Source: Tannerellaceae bacterium (GTDB lineage Bacteria; Bacteroidota; Bacteroidia; Bacteroidales; Tannerellaceae). Taken from it: 64,000 nucleotides of DNA. The notes under the pieces are model-generated. The model was not told the DNA's origin. It worked only from the letters and a program-made list of their open reading frames with translations, and did not search any database. Shown here piece by piece: positions 38,542 to 47,474 of this stretch. The stretch lies in NCBI GenBank assembly GCA_031270665.1, contig JAISXD010000006.1, positions 1 through 64,000 of the forward strand. Direction: 5' to 3'. Position 1 is the first letter of the stretch. Each line of letters starts with the position of its first letter. The translations under genes were made by a program, and so were the position numbers.

Positions 38542-38633
38542 GTGGGCACGACGTGCCCTCGCCCGTGGGTACGACAAGCCCTCGCCCGTGGGCACGACAG
38601 GCCCTCGCCCGTGGGCACGACGCGCCCCTTCTC
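38542..38633. repeat. Four tandem 23-bp direct repeats after HU/DUF4469 copy 1
   Basis: Four head-to-tail units of exactly 23 bp, each beginning GTGGGYACGAC and the first three ending CCCTCGCCC. The first unit contains the perfect dyad GGGCACG-A-CGTGCCC; later units keep part of it. The array begins 11 bp after the stop codon. Confidence 0.9.
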
Positions 38634-38670
38634 CCCCCTCCCGCACATCAGCGAAGAGGGGGGTAGTTTT
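38631..38670 (+). terminator. Terminator after HU/DUF4469 copy 1
   Basis: CCCCCCTC (38633-38640) pairs with GAGGGGGG (38656-38663), followed by TAGTTTTAT. Confidence 0.6.
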
Positions 38671-38686
38671 ATATCGGTTTTAATCC

Positions 38687-38694
38687 TATCTTTG
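38687..38694 (+). promoter_or_regulatory. -7 box of the GT9-ABC operon
   Basis: TATCTTTG matches TAnnTTTG, 20 bp before ATG 38714; no good -33 box. Confidence 0.5.
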
Positions 38695-38713
38695 TAGCTT
38701 TAATAATGTAAGT

Positions 38714-39811
38714 ATGAGTTTCAAAAGTATTGCAGATAAAGTAAGAAGAGCCGCAAGGCGTACGTTGGTCCTGCTTGTGGGCCCTTCGGATATGGAGATG
38801 GAAGAAAAGGTGCGGCAAAACCTTACAAGCGTATTGCTGTGCCGCCCGAACGGCCGGCTGGGAAACCAGTTGATGATAACGCCGCTGGTGCAGGAAATCG
38901 CCCGCTGGTCTCCCCATTGCAGGATAGACCTGTTTGTGAAAGGATCCCTCTGTGAAATCATCTTTAAGAACTACCCGGAGGTAGGCCGCATCATAGAACT
39001 GCCCCGCAAGCCCTTCGCCGAGCCGGTGCGCTACCTAAAGGTATGGCTGTCGCTCAGGAAGCACACGTACGATTTGGTGATCAACGTGACGGAAGACTCC
39101 CTTTCGGGCCGCCTGTCTACCCGTCTGGCCCGCGCCCGGTGGCGGTTTTACAACAACACCGAAGGCTTGCCGAAAGCCCTCTGCCCCGGATGGGCGCATA
39201 TGGCCGAATACCCGGTGTACAACTTCCGCCGCTACCTGGCCAGCCTGACGCCGGAACTGACACACCCCGTCCCCTGCCTGAGCCTCAGGCTGAGCGACGC
39301 CGAACTGGCCAACGGACTGGAGGTGATGAACTGCTACGTCTCGCCCGCGAAAAAGACCCTCTGCATCTACACCTACGCCACCGGCGCCAAGTGCTATCCC
39401 GAAGCCTGGTGGGCCGCGATGTACGCCCGCCTGAAGGAAGCCTTCGGCAGCACCTGCAACATCCTCGAAATACTGCCGATAGAGAACGTCTCCCTCATCC
39501 ACTTCCAGGCCCCCGCGTACTACAGCCGCGACATCCGGCAGATAGCCTCGGTGATAGCCCACGCGTCGCTGTTTCTGGGAGCCGACAGCGGCATGATGCA
39601 CCTGGCCGCCGCTTCGGGGGCGCCAACGGCGGGGCTCTTTTCGGTTACCGAGCCGGCCCTCTACCGCCCCTGTGGCCCCCGCAGCCTGGCCATCGAAACC
39701 AATCGGACGGACATAGACGGGATAATTGCCGCCATACGCCCGCTGTTGACCGACAAGGCCGCCGCCGCATCCTCCCCCGCAGTCCCACCTAACCCGCCCC
39801 GTCCCTTATGA
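38714..39811 (+). CDS. Glycosyltransferase family 9 (heptosyltransferase-like)
   Basis: The 365 aa protein has the GT-B fold of ADP-heptose:LPS heptosyltransferases: RPNGRLGNQLMITPLVQEI at the N-terminus and the donor-site region FLGADSGMMHLAAASGAPTAGLFSVTEP near the end. It probably adds a heptose or related sugar to lipid A-core; donor and acceptor cannot be read. Its stop overlaps the ABC transporter start by 4 bp (ATGA), so the two are translationally coupled. Confidence 0.88.
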   Translation: MSFKSIADKVRRAARRTLVLLVGPSDMEMEEKVRQNLTSVLLCRPNGRLGNQLMITPLVQEIARWSPHCRIDLFVKGSLCEIIFKNYPEVGRIIELPRKPFAEPVRYLKVWLSLRKHTYDLVINVTEDSLSGRLSTRLARARWRFYNNTEGLPKALCPGWAHMAEYPVYNFRRYLASLTPELTHPVPCLSLRLSDAELANGLEVMNCYVSPAKKTLCIYTYATGAKCYPEAWWAAMYARLKEAFGSTCNILEILPIENVSLIHFQAPAYYSRDIRQIASVIAHASLFLGADSGMMHLAAASGAPTAGLFSVTEPALYRPCGPRSLAIETNRTDIDGIIAAIRPLLTDKAAAASSPAVPPNPPRPL

Positions 39812-41691
39812 AAGATTTCTTTGGCATACTCCAACGGTTCATCCCCCCCTACAAGAGGTATTTGCTGCTGAACATCGTGTTCAATATCCTCTCGGCCATC
39901 CTGAACCTCTTTTCGTTCGTACTGATTATCCCGATACTCAACCTCCTCTTCAAGACGGGCACGGAGGTATACACCTTCACCCCGTGGCAGATGGACCCCG
40001 GCGACTGGCAGTGGTGGAAGTCTCTCCCCGAACTGGCCAAAGACAACTTCTTCTACTACGTCTCCCGCCTGATCTACTCGCACGGCGGCTCCTTTACGCT
40101 GATTGTGCTGGGCCTCTTCCTGGTGGGCATGACCTTCCTGAAGGTAGCGGCCATGTACCTCTCCTCCTTTACGATGATACCCATCCGCACAGGCGTAGTG
40201 AGGGATATCCGCAATCAGCTGATGAACAAAATCACCCGCCTGCCCCTCGGCTTCTTCTCCGAAGAACGCAAGGGCGACATCATCGCCCGCGTATCCGGCG
40301 ACGTGAACGAGATAGAAACCTCCATCATGAGCTCGCTCGACATGCTCTTCAAGAACCCCATCCTCATCGCCATCTACCTGGTGGGGATGCTGCTTATCAG
40401 TTGGCGTCTCACCCTGTTCGTCTTCCTGCTTCTCCCCCTGGCCGGCTACCTCATGGGCAAGGTGGGCAAAACGCTCAAGCGCAAGTCGTTCACCGGACAG
40501 GAACAGTGGGGCTACCTCATGAGCCAGGTAGAAGAAACCCTGGGCGGCCTGCGCATCATCAAAGCCTTCAATGCCGAAACGAAAATAAGGAACCGCTTCT
40601 ACCAAAGCAACGAATCCTTCCGCCACATCACCGGCAGGATATACATGCGCCAGCAACTGGCCCATCCCATGAGCGAATTTCTCGGCACCCTCACCATCGC
40701 CATCATCCTCTGGTACGGCGGCAGCCTCATCCTCTCGTCCGGCAGCACGATAGACGCCTCCACCTTTATCTACTACCTGGTAATCTTCTACAGCCTCATC
40801 AATCCCGCCAAAGACCTCAGCAAAGCCACCTACGCCATCCAGAAAGGACTCGCCTCCATGGAACGCATAGACAAGGTCTTACTGGCCGAAACCAATATCA
40901 AAGACCCCGAACACCCGCAAAAGATAACCCTCGATAAGCAAATAGCCTACCGCAACGTATGGTTTAAGTACCACAACGACTGGGTGCTGAAAGGCGTCGA
41001 CCTCGTCATCCCCAAAGGACAGACCATCGCGCTGGTAGGCCAGTCCGGCTCCGGCAAAAGCACGCTGGTAGACCTCCTCCCCCGCTTCTACGACGTAACC
41101 GAAGGAAGCATCACCCTCGACGGGACAGACATACGTAACGCCACCCTCTGCGACCTGCGCAGCCTGATGGGCAACGTAAACCAGGAAGCCATCCTCTTCA
41201 ACGATACGTTCTTCAACAACATCGCCTTCGGCGTACACAACGCCACCCCCGCAGAAGTAGAAGAAGCCGCCCGCATCGCCAACGCACACGACTTCATCAT
41301 CGCCTCCGAAAAAGGCTACGCCACCCCTATCGGCGACCGCGGCGGCAAGCTCTCCGGCGGACAGCGCCAGCGCATCAGCATAGCCCGCGCCATACTGAAG
41401 AACCCCCCCCTCCTGATCCTCGACGAAGCCACCTCGGCCCTCGACGCCGAGTCCGAACGCCTCGTACAGCAGGCGCTCGAAAACCTGATGCGCAACCGCA
41501 CCACCATCATCATCGCCCACCGCCTCTCCACCATCCGCAGCGCCGGCGAGATATGCGTAATGCACGAAGGCCAAATCGTAGAACGCGGCAGGCACGAAGA
41601 ACTCTTCCGCCTCAACGGCTATTACAGGAAGCTCTGCGACATGCAAAGCTTCCAAACAACCCCGCCCCCCGGCGCACAGTGCAACAGCTAA
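39808..41691 (+). CDS. ABC exporter with fused TM and ATPase domains (MsbA-like)
   Basis: The 627 aa half-transporter has six TM helices in about residues 1-345 and an ATPase domain after about 370. Walker A is ALVGQSGSGKSTLVDLLPR, the signature LSGGQRQRISIARA, Walker B LLILDEATSALD and the H-loop IIAHRLSTI. It is the B-family type that exports lipids, LPS core or peptides. Overlap with a heptosyltransferase-like gene favours a lipid A/LPS flippase role, but that is inference. The ATPase half is extremely GC-rich with a Pro/Arg-rich shadow frame. Confidence 0.9.
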   Translation: MKDFFGILQRFIPPYKRYLLLNIVFNILSAILNLFSFVLIIPILNLLFKTGTEVYTFTPWQMDPGDWQWWKSLPELAKDNFFYYVSRLIYSHGGSFTLIVLGLFLVGMTFLKVAAMYLSSFTMIPIRTGVVRDIRNQLMNKITRLPLGFFSEERKGDIIARVSGDVNEIETSIMSSLDMLFKNPILIAIYLVGMLLISWRLTLFVFLLLPLAGYLMGKVGKTLKRKSFTGQEQWGYLMSQVEETLGGLRIIKAFNAETKIRNRFYQSNESFRHITGRIYMRQQLAHPMSEFLGTLTIAIILWYGGSLILSSGSTIDASTFIYYLVIFYSLINPAKDLSKATYAIQKGLASMERIDKVLLAETNIKDPEHPQKITLDKQIAYRNVWFKYHNDWVLKGVDLVIPKGQTIALVGQSGSGKSTLVDLLPRFYDVTEGSITLDGTDIRNATLCDLRSLMGNVNQEAILFNDTFFNNIAFGVHNATPAEVEEAARIANAHDFIIASEKGYATPIGDRGGKLSGGQRQRISIARAILKNPPLLILDEATSALDAESERLVQQALENLMRNRTTIIIAHRLSTIRSAGEICVMHEGQIVERGRHEELFRLNGYYRKLCDMQSFQTTPPPGAQCNS

Positions 41692-41759
41692 AGCCCCCGG
41701 GCACCACCCCCCCCGAGGGGAAAAAAAGAAATTGTATAACGATAAATAGACCCATCATT

Positions 41760-44291
41760 ATGAAAACCAATTATCCGTCATCCGCCCTGCCGACAGAGGC
41801 AGCTTGTGCCAGTTATCCGTCATCCGTCCGCCGCAGGGAAGGCTACAAGGAAAAGCCTCTGCTGCCGGCAGCCCGTATCTTCTATCTGTTATCCGCCCTG
41901 CTTCTGCTGGCAGGTTGCACCCTGCCCCGTCAAAGGCAGGATAATCCGCTCACCTGCTTCTTCGATTCGCCCGCCACCATCTGGGAAGCCACCTTCCCCT
42001 TAGGCAACGGCCGCCTCGGCATGATGCCCGACGGAGGCATAGAAAAAGAAACCATCGTACTCAACGAAATATCCATGTGGTCGGGCGGCAGGCAGGAAAC
42101 CGGCAACCCCTACGCCATCTATGCCCTGCCCGCGATAAGGCGGCTGCTCTTCCAGGGCCGCAACGACGAAGCCCAGGAACTGATGTACCAATCCTTCGTA
42201 TGTAAAGGAGAAGGCAGCGGACAGGGCAGCGGCGCAAACGTCCCCTACGGCTCCTACCAGCTACTGGGCAACCTCACGCTCCACTATACCTATCCTGCCG
42301 GCGCCCCTTCCCCCCTGTCTTCATACCGCCGCGAATTAAACCTCCATAACGCCCTGTCTACCGTTACCTTCTGGAAAGGAGACGTCAGCTACGAGCGCGA
42401 GATGTTCACCTCCTTTGCCGGCGACCTGGGCGTCGTCCACCTGACAGCCAGCGCCGGTGAATCCATCCACTTCCGCCTGGGCCTCAACCGCCCCGAACGC
42501 TGTGAAGTAACAGCCAGCGGTAACGACCTGATCATGCGCGGGCAACTAACCAACGGAACCAACGGGAACGGAGTCCGCTACACAGCCTGCACCCGCGTAC
42601 TGTTACCCCAGGGAGGCAAAATAGAGCAAACCGGCACCACCCTTTCCATTACCGGCGCCACCGAAGCCTTGCTGTTGGTAAGCATGGCAACCGATTATTT
42701 CGGCCAGGATGCCGAAACCGCCGCAATGTCTAAAATAACAGCTTCGGAACAAAAAGACTACGCCACATTAAAGCAGGAACACCTCACCGAATACCAAAAG
42801 ATGTTCGGCCGCGTAAACCTCGATTTAGGCTGGTCCGAAAGAGCCACTCTCCCCATCAATGAACGCCTGCACGCCTTCCGGAAAGATAAGGACGACCCGG
42901 CCTTGGCTGCCCTCTATTTTCAATACGGACGCTACCTGTTGATATCCTCCACCCGCCCCGGTTTATTGCCCCCCAACCTGCAAGGCCTCTGGGCAAACAC
43001 CCTCCAAACACCCTGGAACGGCGACTATCACCTGAACATCAATCTGCAAATGAACCATTGGCCCGCCGAAATAACAAACCTCTCCGAACTTCACCTCCCC
43101 CTGATTGAATGGACCAAACAGCAGGTACCCAGCGGCGAACAGACAGCCAGCCTGTTCTACAACGCCCGTGGCTGGGTAACTCATATCCTGGGAAACGTAT
43201 GGGAGTTTACAGCCCCCGGCGAACACCCTTCCTGGGGAGCCACCAATACGTCGGCAGCCTGGCTGTGCGCCCACCTGTACCAGCATTATCTCTATACATT
43301 AGATAAAAGCTACCTGCAGGAAATCTACCCCGTAATGAAGGGAGCCTCCCTTTTCTTCGTAGATATGCTGGTAGAAGACCCGCGAAGCAACTACCTGGTA
43401 ACCGCCCCCACCACCTCGCCCGAAAACGCCTTCAGGCTGAATGGTAAAAACGTAAATATCTGTGCCGGCTCTACAATGGACAACCAGATAGTCCGTGAGC
43501 TATTCACCAATACAATAGAAGCCGCAACAATTCTGGGTACAGACCCCGAATTGACCGAAGAACTTACCAGCAAACGAAGCAGACTAATGCCAACAACCAT
43601 AGCGCCCGACGGCCGTATCATGGAATGGCTGGAGCCTTTTGAAGAGGCGGAACTACATCATCGCCACGTATCGCACCTGTATGGATTGCATCCGGGAAAT
43701 GAAATTTCCATCAGCAAAACGCCTGCCCTGGCAGAAGCCGCCCGCAAATCCCTTGAAGCGCGTGGCGACCTGAGTACCGGTTGGTCGATGGCTTGGAAGA
43801 TTAACTTTTGGGCGCGCCTGCACGATGGCGACCATGCCTTTAAGCTGCTCGGAGACTTGTTGACTCCCGTCGTCGGTTCAACCGGAGATATGCCGGGTGG
43901 CGGAGGGAGTTATCCCAATCTGTTCTGCGCCCATCCCCCCTTCCAGATTGATGGCAACTTTGGCGCCACGGCAGGTATTGCAGAGATGCTTTTACAAAGC
44001 CAGACGGGAGTTATCGAATTTCTTCCCGCCCTTCCCTCTGCATGGAAAGACGGAAACTTCGAAGGGCTGCGCGTGCGTGGCGGCGGTATCGTTTCGGCCC
44101 GTTGGAAGAATGTTCAATTAACAGAAGCATCGCTCAAAACGCCCCATGCAGGTACATTTAATATCAAATTGCCCGCAAATTCATTGAATCTGGATGTGAA
44201 GCTGAACCAAAAGCGATTGTCGCTACCGGTATCGGATGGCATATTATCTGTTGAAATGAAAGAGGGAGACGAGTTAATGCTTCAATTATAA
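41760..44291 (+). CDS. Glycoside hydrolase family 95 (alpha-L-fucosidase/galactosidase)
   Basis: From ATG 41760 the product is 843 aa. A lipoprotein-type core (LLSALLLLAGC) is preceded by an unusually long 37-residue N-tail. The GH95 body begins WEATFPLGNGRLGMMPDGG. NINLQMNHWPAEITNLSELH carries the two conserved Asn of the active site, and the alpha/alpha-barrel continues to FQIDGNFGATAGIAEMLLQSQ. It should cleave 1,2-alpha-L-fucosides or a related glycan at the cell surface or in the periplasm. No SusC/SusD genes are nearby, so it is not in a canonical polysaccharide utilisation locus. The ORF-track start at 41553 runs back through the ABC gene and is not credible. Confidence 0.9.
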   Translation: MKTNYPSSALPTEAACASYPSSVRRREGYKEKPLLPAARIFYLLSALLLLAGCTLPRQRQDNPLTCFFDSPATIWEATFPLGNGRLGMMPDGGIEKETIVLNEISMWSGGRQETGNPYAIYALPAIRRLLFQGRNDEAQELMYQSFVCKGEGSGQGSGANVPYGSYQLLGNLTLHYTYPAGAPSPLSSYRRELNLHNALSTVTFWKGDVSYEREMFTSFAGDLGVVHLTASAGESIHFRLGLNRPERCEVTASGNDLIMRGQLTNGTNGNGVRYTACTRVLLPQGGKIEQTGTTLSITGATEALLLVSMATDYFGQDAETAAMSKITASEQKDYATLKQEHLTEYQKMFGRVNLDLGWSERATLPINERLHAFRKDKDDPALAALYFQYGRYLLISSTRPGLLPPNLQGLWANTLQTPWNGDYHLNINLQMNHWPAEITNLSELHLPLIEWTKQQVPSGEQTASLFYNARGWVTHILGNVWEFTAPGEHPSWGATNTSAAWLCAHLYQHYLYTLDKSYLQEIYPVMKGASLFFVDMLVEDPRSNYLVTAPTTSPENAFRLNGKNVNICAGSTMDNQIVRELFTNTIEAATILGTDPELTEELTSKRSRLMPTTIAPDGRIMEWLEPFEEAELHHRHVSHLYGLHPGNEISISKTPALAEAARKSLEARGDLSTGWSMAWKINFWARLHDGDHAFKLLGDLLTPVVGSTGDMPGGGGSYPNLFCAHPPFQIDGNFGATAGIAEMLLQSQTGVIEFLPALPSAWKDGNFEGLRVRGGGIVSARWKNVQLTEASLKTPHAGTFNIKLPANSLNLDVKLNQKRLSLPVSDGILSVEMKEGDELMLQL

Positions 44292-44319
44292 AAAAGAAAA
44301 GGTTGTCATCACGACAACC
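44290..44319 (-). terminator. Terminator for the minus-strand thioredoxin-like gene
   Basis: GGTTGTC (44301-44307) pairs with GACAACC (44313-44319). Read on the minus strand the stem is followed by TTTTCTTTTTT. It lies 140 bp beyond the stop at 44458. The intervening stretch carries only a tiny plus-strand ORF (ATG 44351, 7 codons). Confidence 0.65.
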
Positions 44320-44457
44320 AATCTTCATTGCTAACCTTAAATCTAATACCATGAAAAACACAGTGCAAATATAAGGGTTTTATGTTATGCAGCATAATTA
44401 TTCGGCATAAAATTGTTTTGATTAACAATATTTAGCGAAAACAGGGAGTAGGATTAC

Positions 44458-45363
44458 TTACTTCGTTTGCCTGAAGTAATTCTCTACCTGTTCAAACGTG
44501 GTATCTTTTAGTATCACTCTTTTGTCTTTATCTAACAGGTATAAAGTGGGGATTGCCTTTAAGTCATATATCTCTTCGTTTTGTACCTTAGCGCCTTTAT
44601 CGTAAGCGTTTATCCATTCGCCGGGAACTTGCGTCAGGTACATGTTCCATTCGGCCAGGTCTTCGTCGGGATAAACGGCTACTATCGTTAACCTTTTTTC
44701 CTGCATCAGGTAATTGACGCTCAATGAAGACGTCAATTGTTCCATAATCTCTTTACAGGTATGACAGCCCGGATTATAAAAAAAGAGAAGCGTGTAATCC
44801 GACCGGATCGCATAGAGCGTCTCGTTTTTGCCGTTAGCCAGCGTGTAGGTAAAATCAGTGGCTTTTTCTCCAACCTGGTTTTTCCGTACCAGTTCCAACA
44901 GATGGGCCGGACGTATCTTTTCAGTTACGACCGGAGAAGCGAGCATCGCCTCAAGTACGGGAATATATAGTTCGTCGTTACGCATGGGAGAATTGGGATC
45001 GTATAAGTATTTCTCATACAGATTTGTGAAATACGTAAACATGGCCGAATCAACAGCTGCTTTTTTCAACATATCTTTTATAGCGGCAGACGATACGGCA
45101 TCCGAAACAAGAAAAAGCACATCAATGTAATCAACCAAAGCCTGTTCGGTTATTTGCGGCAGATGTATATAAGCCGTGTCGGCAAAATCGAAATTATCCC
45201 AATAATGTTTGGCAAGATAGTTAGCCCTGTCTGTATGCTCTACAATCATACTTGGAATATTTACCATCTGAAATGCAACCTTTTCAGTAGTTGTATTTTT
45301 GCTCTGTTGCCCGTTACAATTCAAGAATACGAACAAAGACAAAGAAAGAAAGATATACTTCAT
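44458..45363 (-). CDS. DUF5106-like / thioredoxin-fold lipoprotein
   Basis: The 301 aa protein has a short lipoprotein signal (FLNC, Cys16). An alpha-helical DUF5106-like domain occupies residues of about 30-160. A thioredoxin-like domain (about 165-301) has the redox pair C200-HT-C203 in FFYNPGCHTCKEIMEQL and the cis-Pro loop LKAIPTLYLLDKD. It probably acts as a periplasm-facing or surface-exposed disulfide reductase of the TlpA/ResA kind. It is monocistronic, divergent from dnaG. Confidence 0.88.
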   Translation of the reverse strand: MKYIFLSLSLFVFLNCNGQQSKNTTTEKVAFQMVNIPSMIVEHTDRANYLAKHYWDNFDFADTAYIHLPQITEQALVDYIDVLFLVSDAVSSAAIKDMLKKAAVDSAMFTYFTNLYEKYLYDPNSPMRNDELYIPVLEAMLASPVVTEKIRPAHLLELVRKNQVGEKATDFTYTLANGKNETLYAIRSDYTLLFFYNPGCHTCKEIMEQLTSSLSVNYLMQEKRLTIVAVYPDEDLAEWNMYLTQVPGEWINAYDKGAKVQNEEIYDLKAIPTLYLLDKDKRVILKDTTFEQVENYFRQTK

Positions 45364-45387
45364 GCTGTTATATTTTATTCAATAAGA

Positions 45388-45395
45388 CAAATATA
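45388..45395 (-). promoter_or_regulatory. -7 box of the thioredoxin-like gene
   Basis: Minus-strand TATATTTG, 25 bp before the start at 45363. Confidence 0.55.
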
Positions 45396-45450
45396 CACAT
45401 TTTATATTATCGTAAGGTTTTATCTATTTTTTACTTTTATGAAATAGCCA

Positions 45451-45481
45451 TTTGATACCGTTTGTTTTTTAGTTATTTTTG
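45451..45481 (+). promoter_or_regulatory. Promoter of dnaG
   Basis: TTTG (45451-45454) and TATTTTTG (45474-45481) are 19 bp apart, 27 bp before ATG 45509. Confidence 0.65.
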
Positions 45482-45508
45482 CCTTTGTATTTCGCATTTT
45501 GAAATTTA

Positions 45509-47461
45509 ATGATCGATCAACCCACTATAGACCGTATATTGGATGCTGCGAATATTGTAGATGTAGTGTCTGAATTTGTTACCCTGCGCCGGCGTGGGGT
45601 TAATTATGTTGGGTTATGCCCTTTTCATCAGGATAAGTCGCCATCGTTTTATGTTTCTCCGGCAAAGAATATTTGTAAATGTTTTGCTTGTGGGGAGGGA
45701 GGAACAGCCGTGCATTTTATTATGAAGCACGAACAACTGGATTATTTTGATGCGCTTCGGTTCCTGGCTAAGAAATATCATATTGATATACAGGAGCGGG
45801 AACTGACGGACGAAGAGAAGCAAGTACGCAGCGACCGTGAAAGTATGCTGATTGTTAATAATTGGGCTCAAAAGTATTTTATCACACAATTACACGAACA
45901 TGCAGACGGCGCAAATATCGGATTGCGTTATTTTAAAGAAAGAGGCTTCAGAGACGATATCATCAGTAAATTCTGCTTAGGATACAGCCTGGATGAGCGG
46001 GATGCTCTCTATAAAGCGGCTATACAGGCAGGTTATAGAAAAGAGTTTCTGGAGAAAACCGGATTGGTTATAACCTATGAAAACGGTTCGGTAAGCGACC
46101 GGTTCCGCGGGCGTGTGATGTTTCCGGTTCATTCCCTGAGCGGGAAAGTGGTTGCTTTTGGCGGGCGTGTACTGAAAAAGGATGAGAAAACAGCCAAATA
46201 TGTTAATTCGCCGGAAAGTGAGATTTATCATAAGAGTAATGAACTGTATGGTATTTTCTTTGCTAAACAAGCGATTGTAAAGGTAGATAAATGTTATTTG
46301 GTAGAGGGATACACAGATGTGATATCCATGCACCAGGCAGGAATTGAAAATGTAGTAGCCTCGTCGGGCACTGCTTTGACACAACCGCAGATCAGGTTGA
46401 TTCATCGTTTTACCGAGAATATAACGGTTCTGTATGATGGAGACGCTGCCGGTATAAAAGCAGCTCTGAGGGGGATTGACTTATTGCTTGACGAGGGATT
46501 AAATGTAAAAGTAGTATTGCTTCCCGATGGAGAAGACCCTGATTCATTCGCCCGGAAACATAATTCGAGCCGGTTTATTGATTTTATAAAAGAAAATGAG
46601 ACGGATTTTATCCGTTTTAAAACGCGGCTGTTGCTGGATGAGGCAGGCGATGACCCGGTAAAACGATCGTCATTAATAACGGATATTATCCGTACGGTAG
46701 CCATTATTCCGGATAATATTGCGCGTACCTTATATATAAGGGAATGTAGCGGGATGATGGAAATTGATGAACGGCTTTTATTAAATGAAGTAAATAAGAT
46801 CCGTTTACGAAATAATGAAAAACAGCCAACAGCCCCGGTGATAGAAACAGCCCCGGCAGCAGCGCCACAACCGCCGGATGCCAAACCGCCGGAGCATTCT
46901 CCCTTTGAAGGACTGGAGTTGGCCCTGCTTCGTTATGTCGTACGATATGGAGAGAAGATATTGTATGAATATGAATATGAAGAAACCAATGAAAAAGTAA
47001 TCATCCGGGTGGCTGAATATATCCGTTCCGAACTCAAAGAAGATGATATGCCTTTTATAAACCCGCTTTATCGGAAGATGCTGGATGAAGCGGATGCCTC
47101 CTGCCGGGAGGATAATTTTGTTGCCTCCCGTTATTTCCTGGCGCATCAGGATGCGTCGGTGAGCCAGTTGGCTGCCGATTTGATAAGTGAGAAATACCAG
47201 CTCAGTAAATACCATGCAAAATTCCAGGAGATAAAAAAAGAAGAAGATTCGCTCCATCAGATGATATCGCATGATGTATTTGGTTTTAAAGAAGCCTATA
47301 TTCGTAAACAAATAAATGAGATTGGCTTAAAAATAAAGGAATTACAGAAGACGGCTGATTTAGGGCAGGTAGTAACCCTGATGAAAGAGCAAGATGAACT
47401 AAATGAAATAAAGAAGGCGCTTAACAAAAGAATAGGAGAGCGCATCATATTAAAAATGTAA
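45509..47461 (+). CDS. dnaG: DNA primase
   Basis: The 650 aa enzyme makes RNA primers at the replication fork. An N-terminal zinc ribbon of CHC2 type uses Cys37, His40, Cys58 and Cys61. The catalytic core has YLVEGYTDVISMHQAGIENVVASSGTAL and the TOPRIM acidic YDGDAAGIKAALR. The C-terminal part that binds DnaB helicase is divergent and separated by a Pro/Ala-rich linker (about 447-470). It ends 13 bp before the ABC transporter gene, which may be cotranscribed. Confidence 0.96.
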   Translation: MIDQPTIDRILDAANIVDVVSEFVTLRRRGVNYVGLCPFHQDKSPSFYVSPAKNICKCFACGEGGTAVHFIMKHEQLDYFDALRFLAKKYHIDIQERELTDEEKQVRSDRESMLIVNNWAQKYFITQLHEHADGANIGLRYFKERGFRDDIISKFCLGYSLDERDALYKAAIQAGYRKEFLEKTGLVITYENGSVSDRFRGRVMFPVHSLSGKVVAFGGRVLKKDEKTAKYVNSPESEIYHKSNELYGIFFAKQAIVKVDKCYLVEGYTDVISMHQAGIENVVASSGTALTQPQIRLIHRFTENITVLYDGDAAGIKAALRGIDLLLDEGLNVKVVLLPDGEDPDSFARKHNSSRFIDFIKENETDFIRFKTRLLLDEAGDDPVKRSSLITDIIRTVAIIPDNIARTLYIRECSGMMEIDERLLLNEVNKIRLRNNEKQPTAPVIETAPAAAPQPPDAKPPEHSPFEGLELALLRYVVRYGEKILYEYEYEETNEKVIIRVAEYIRSELKEDDMPFINPLYRKMLDEADASCREDNFVASRYFLAHQDASVSQLAADLISEKYQLSKYHAKFQEIKKEEDSLHQMISHDVFGFKEAYIRKQINEIGLKIKELQKTADLGQVVTLMKEQDELNEIKKALNKRIGERIILKM

Positions 47462-47474
47462 TAAAAAACGGCGT

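Noticed and set aside
38542-38633. CRISPR-like or coding repeat after DUF4469 copy 1
   Set aside because: Units are contiguous 23-mers without spacers and lie after the stop codon.
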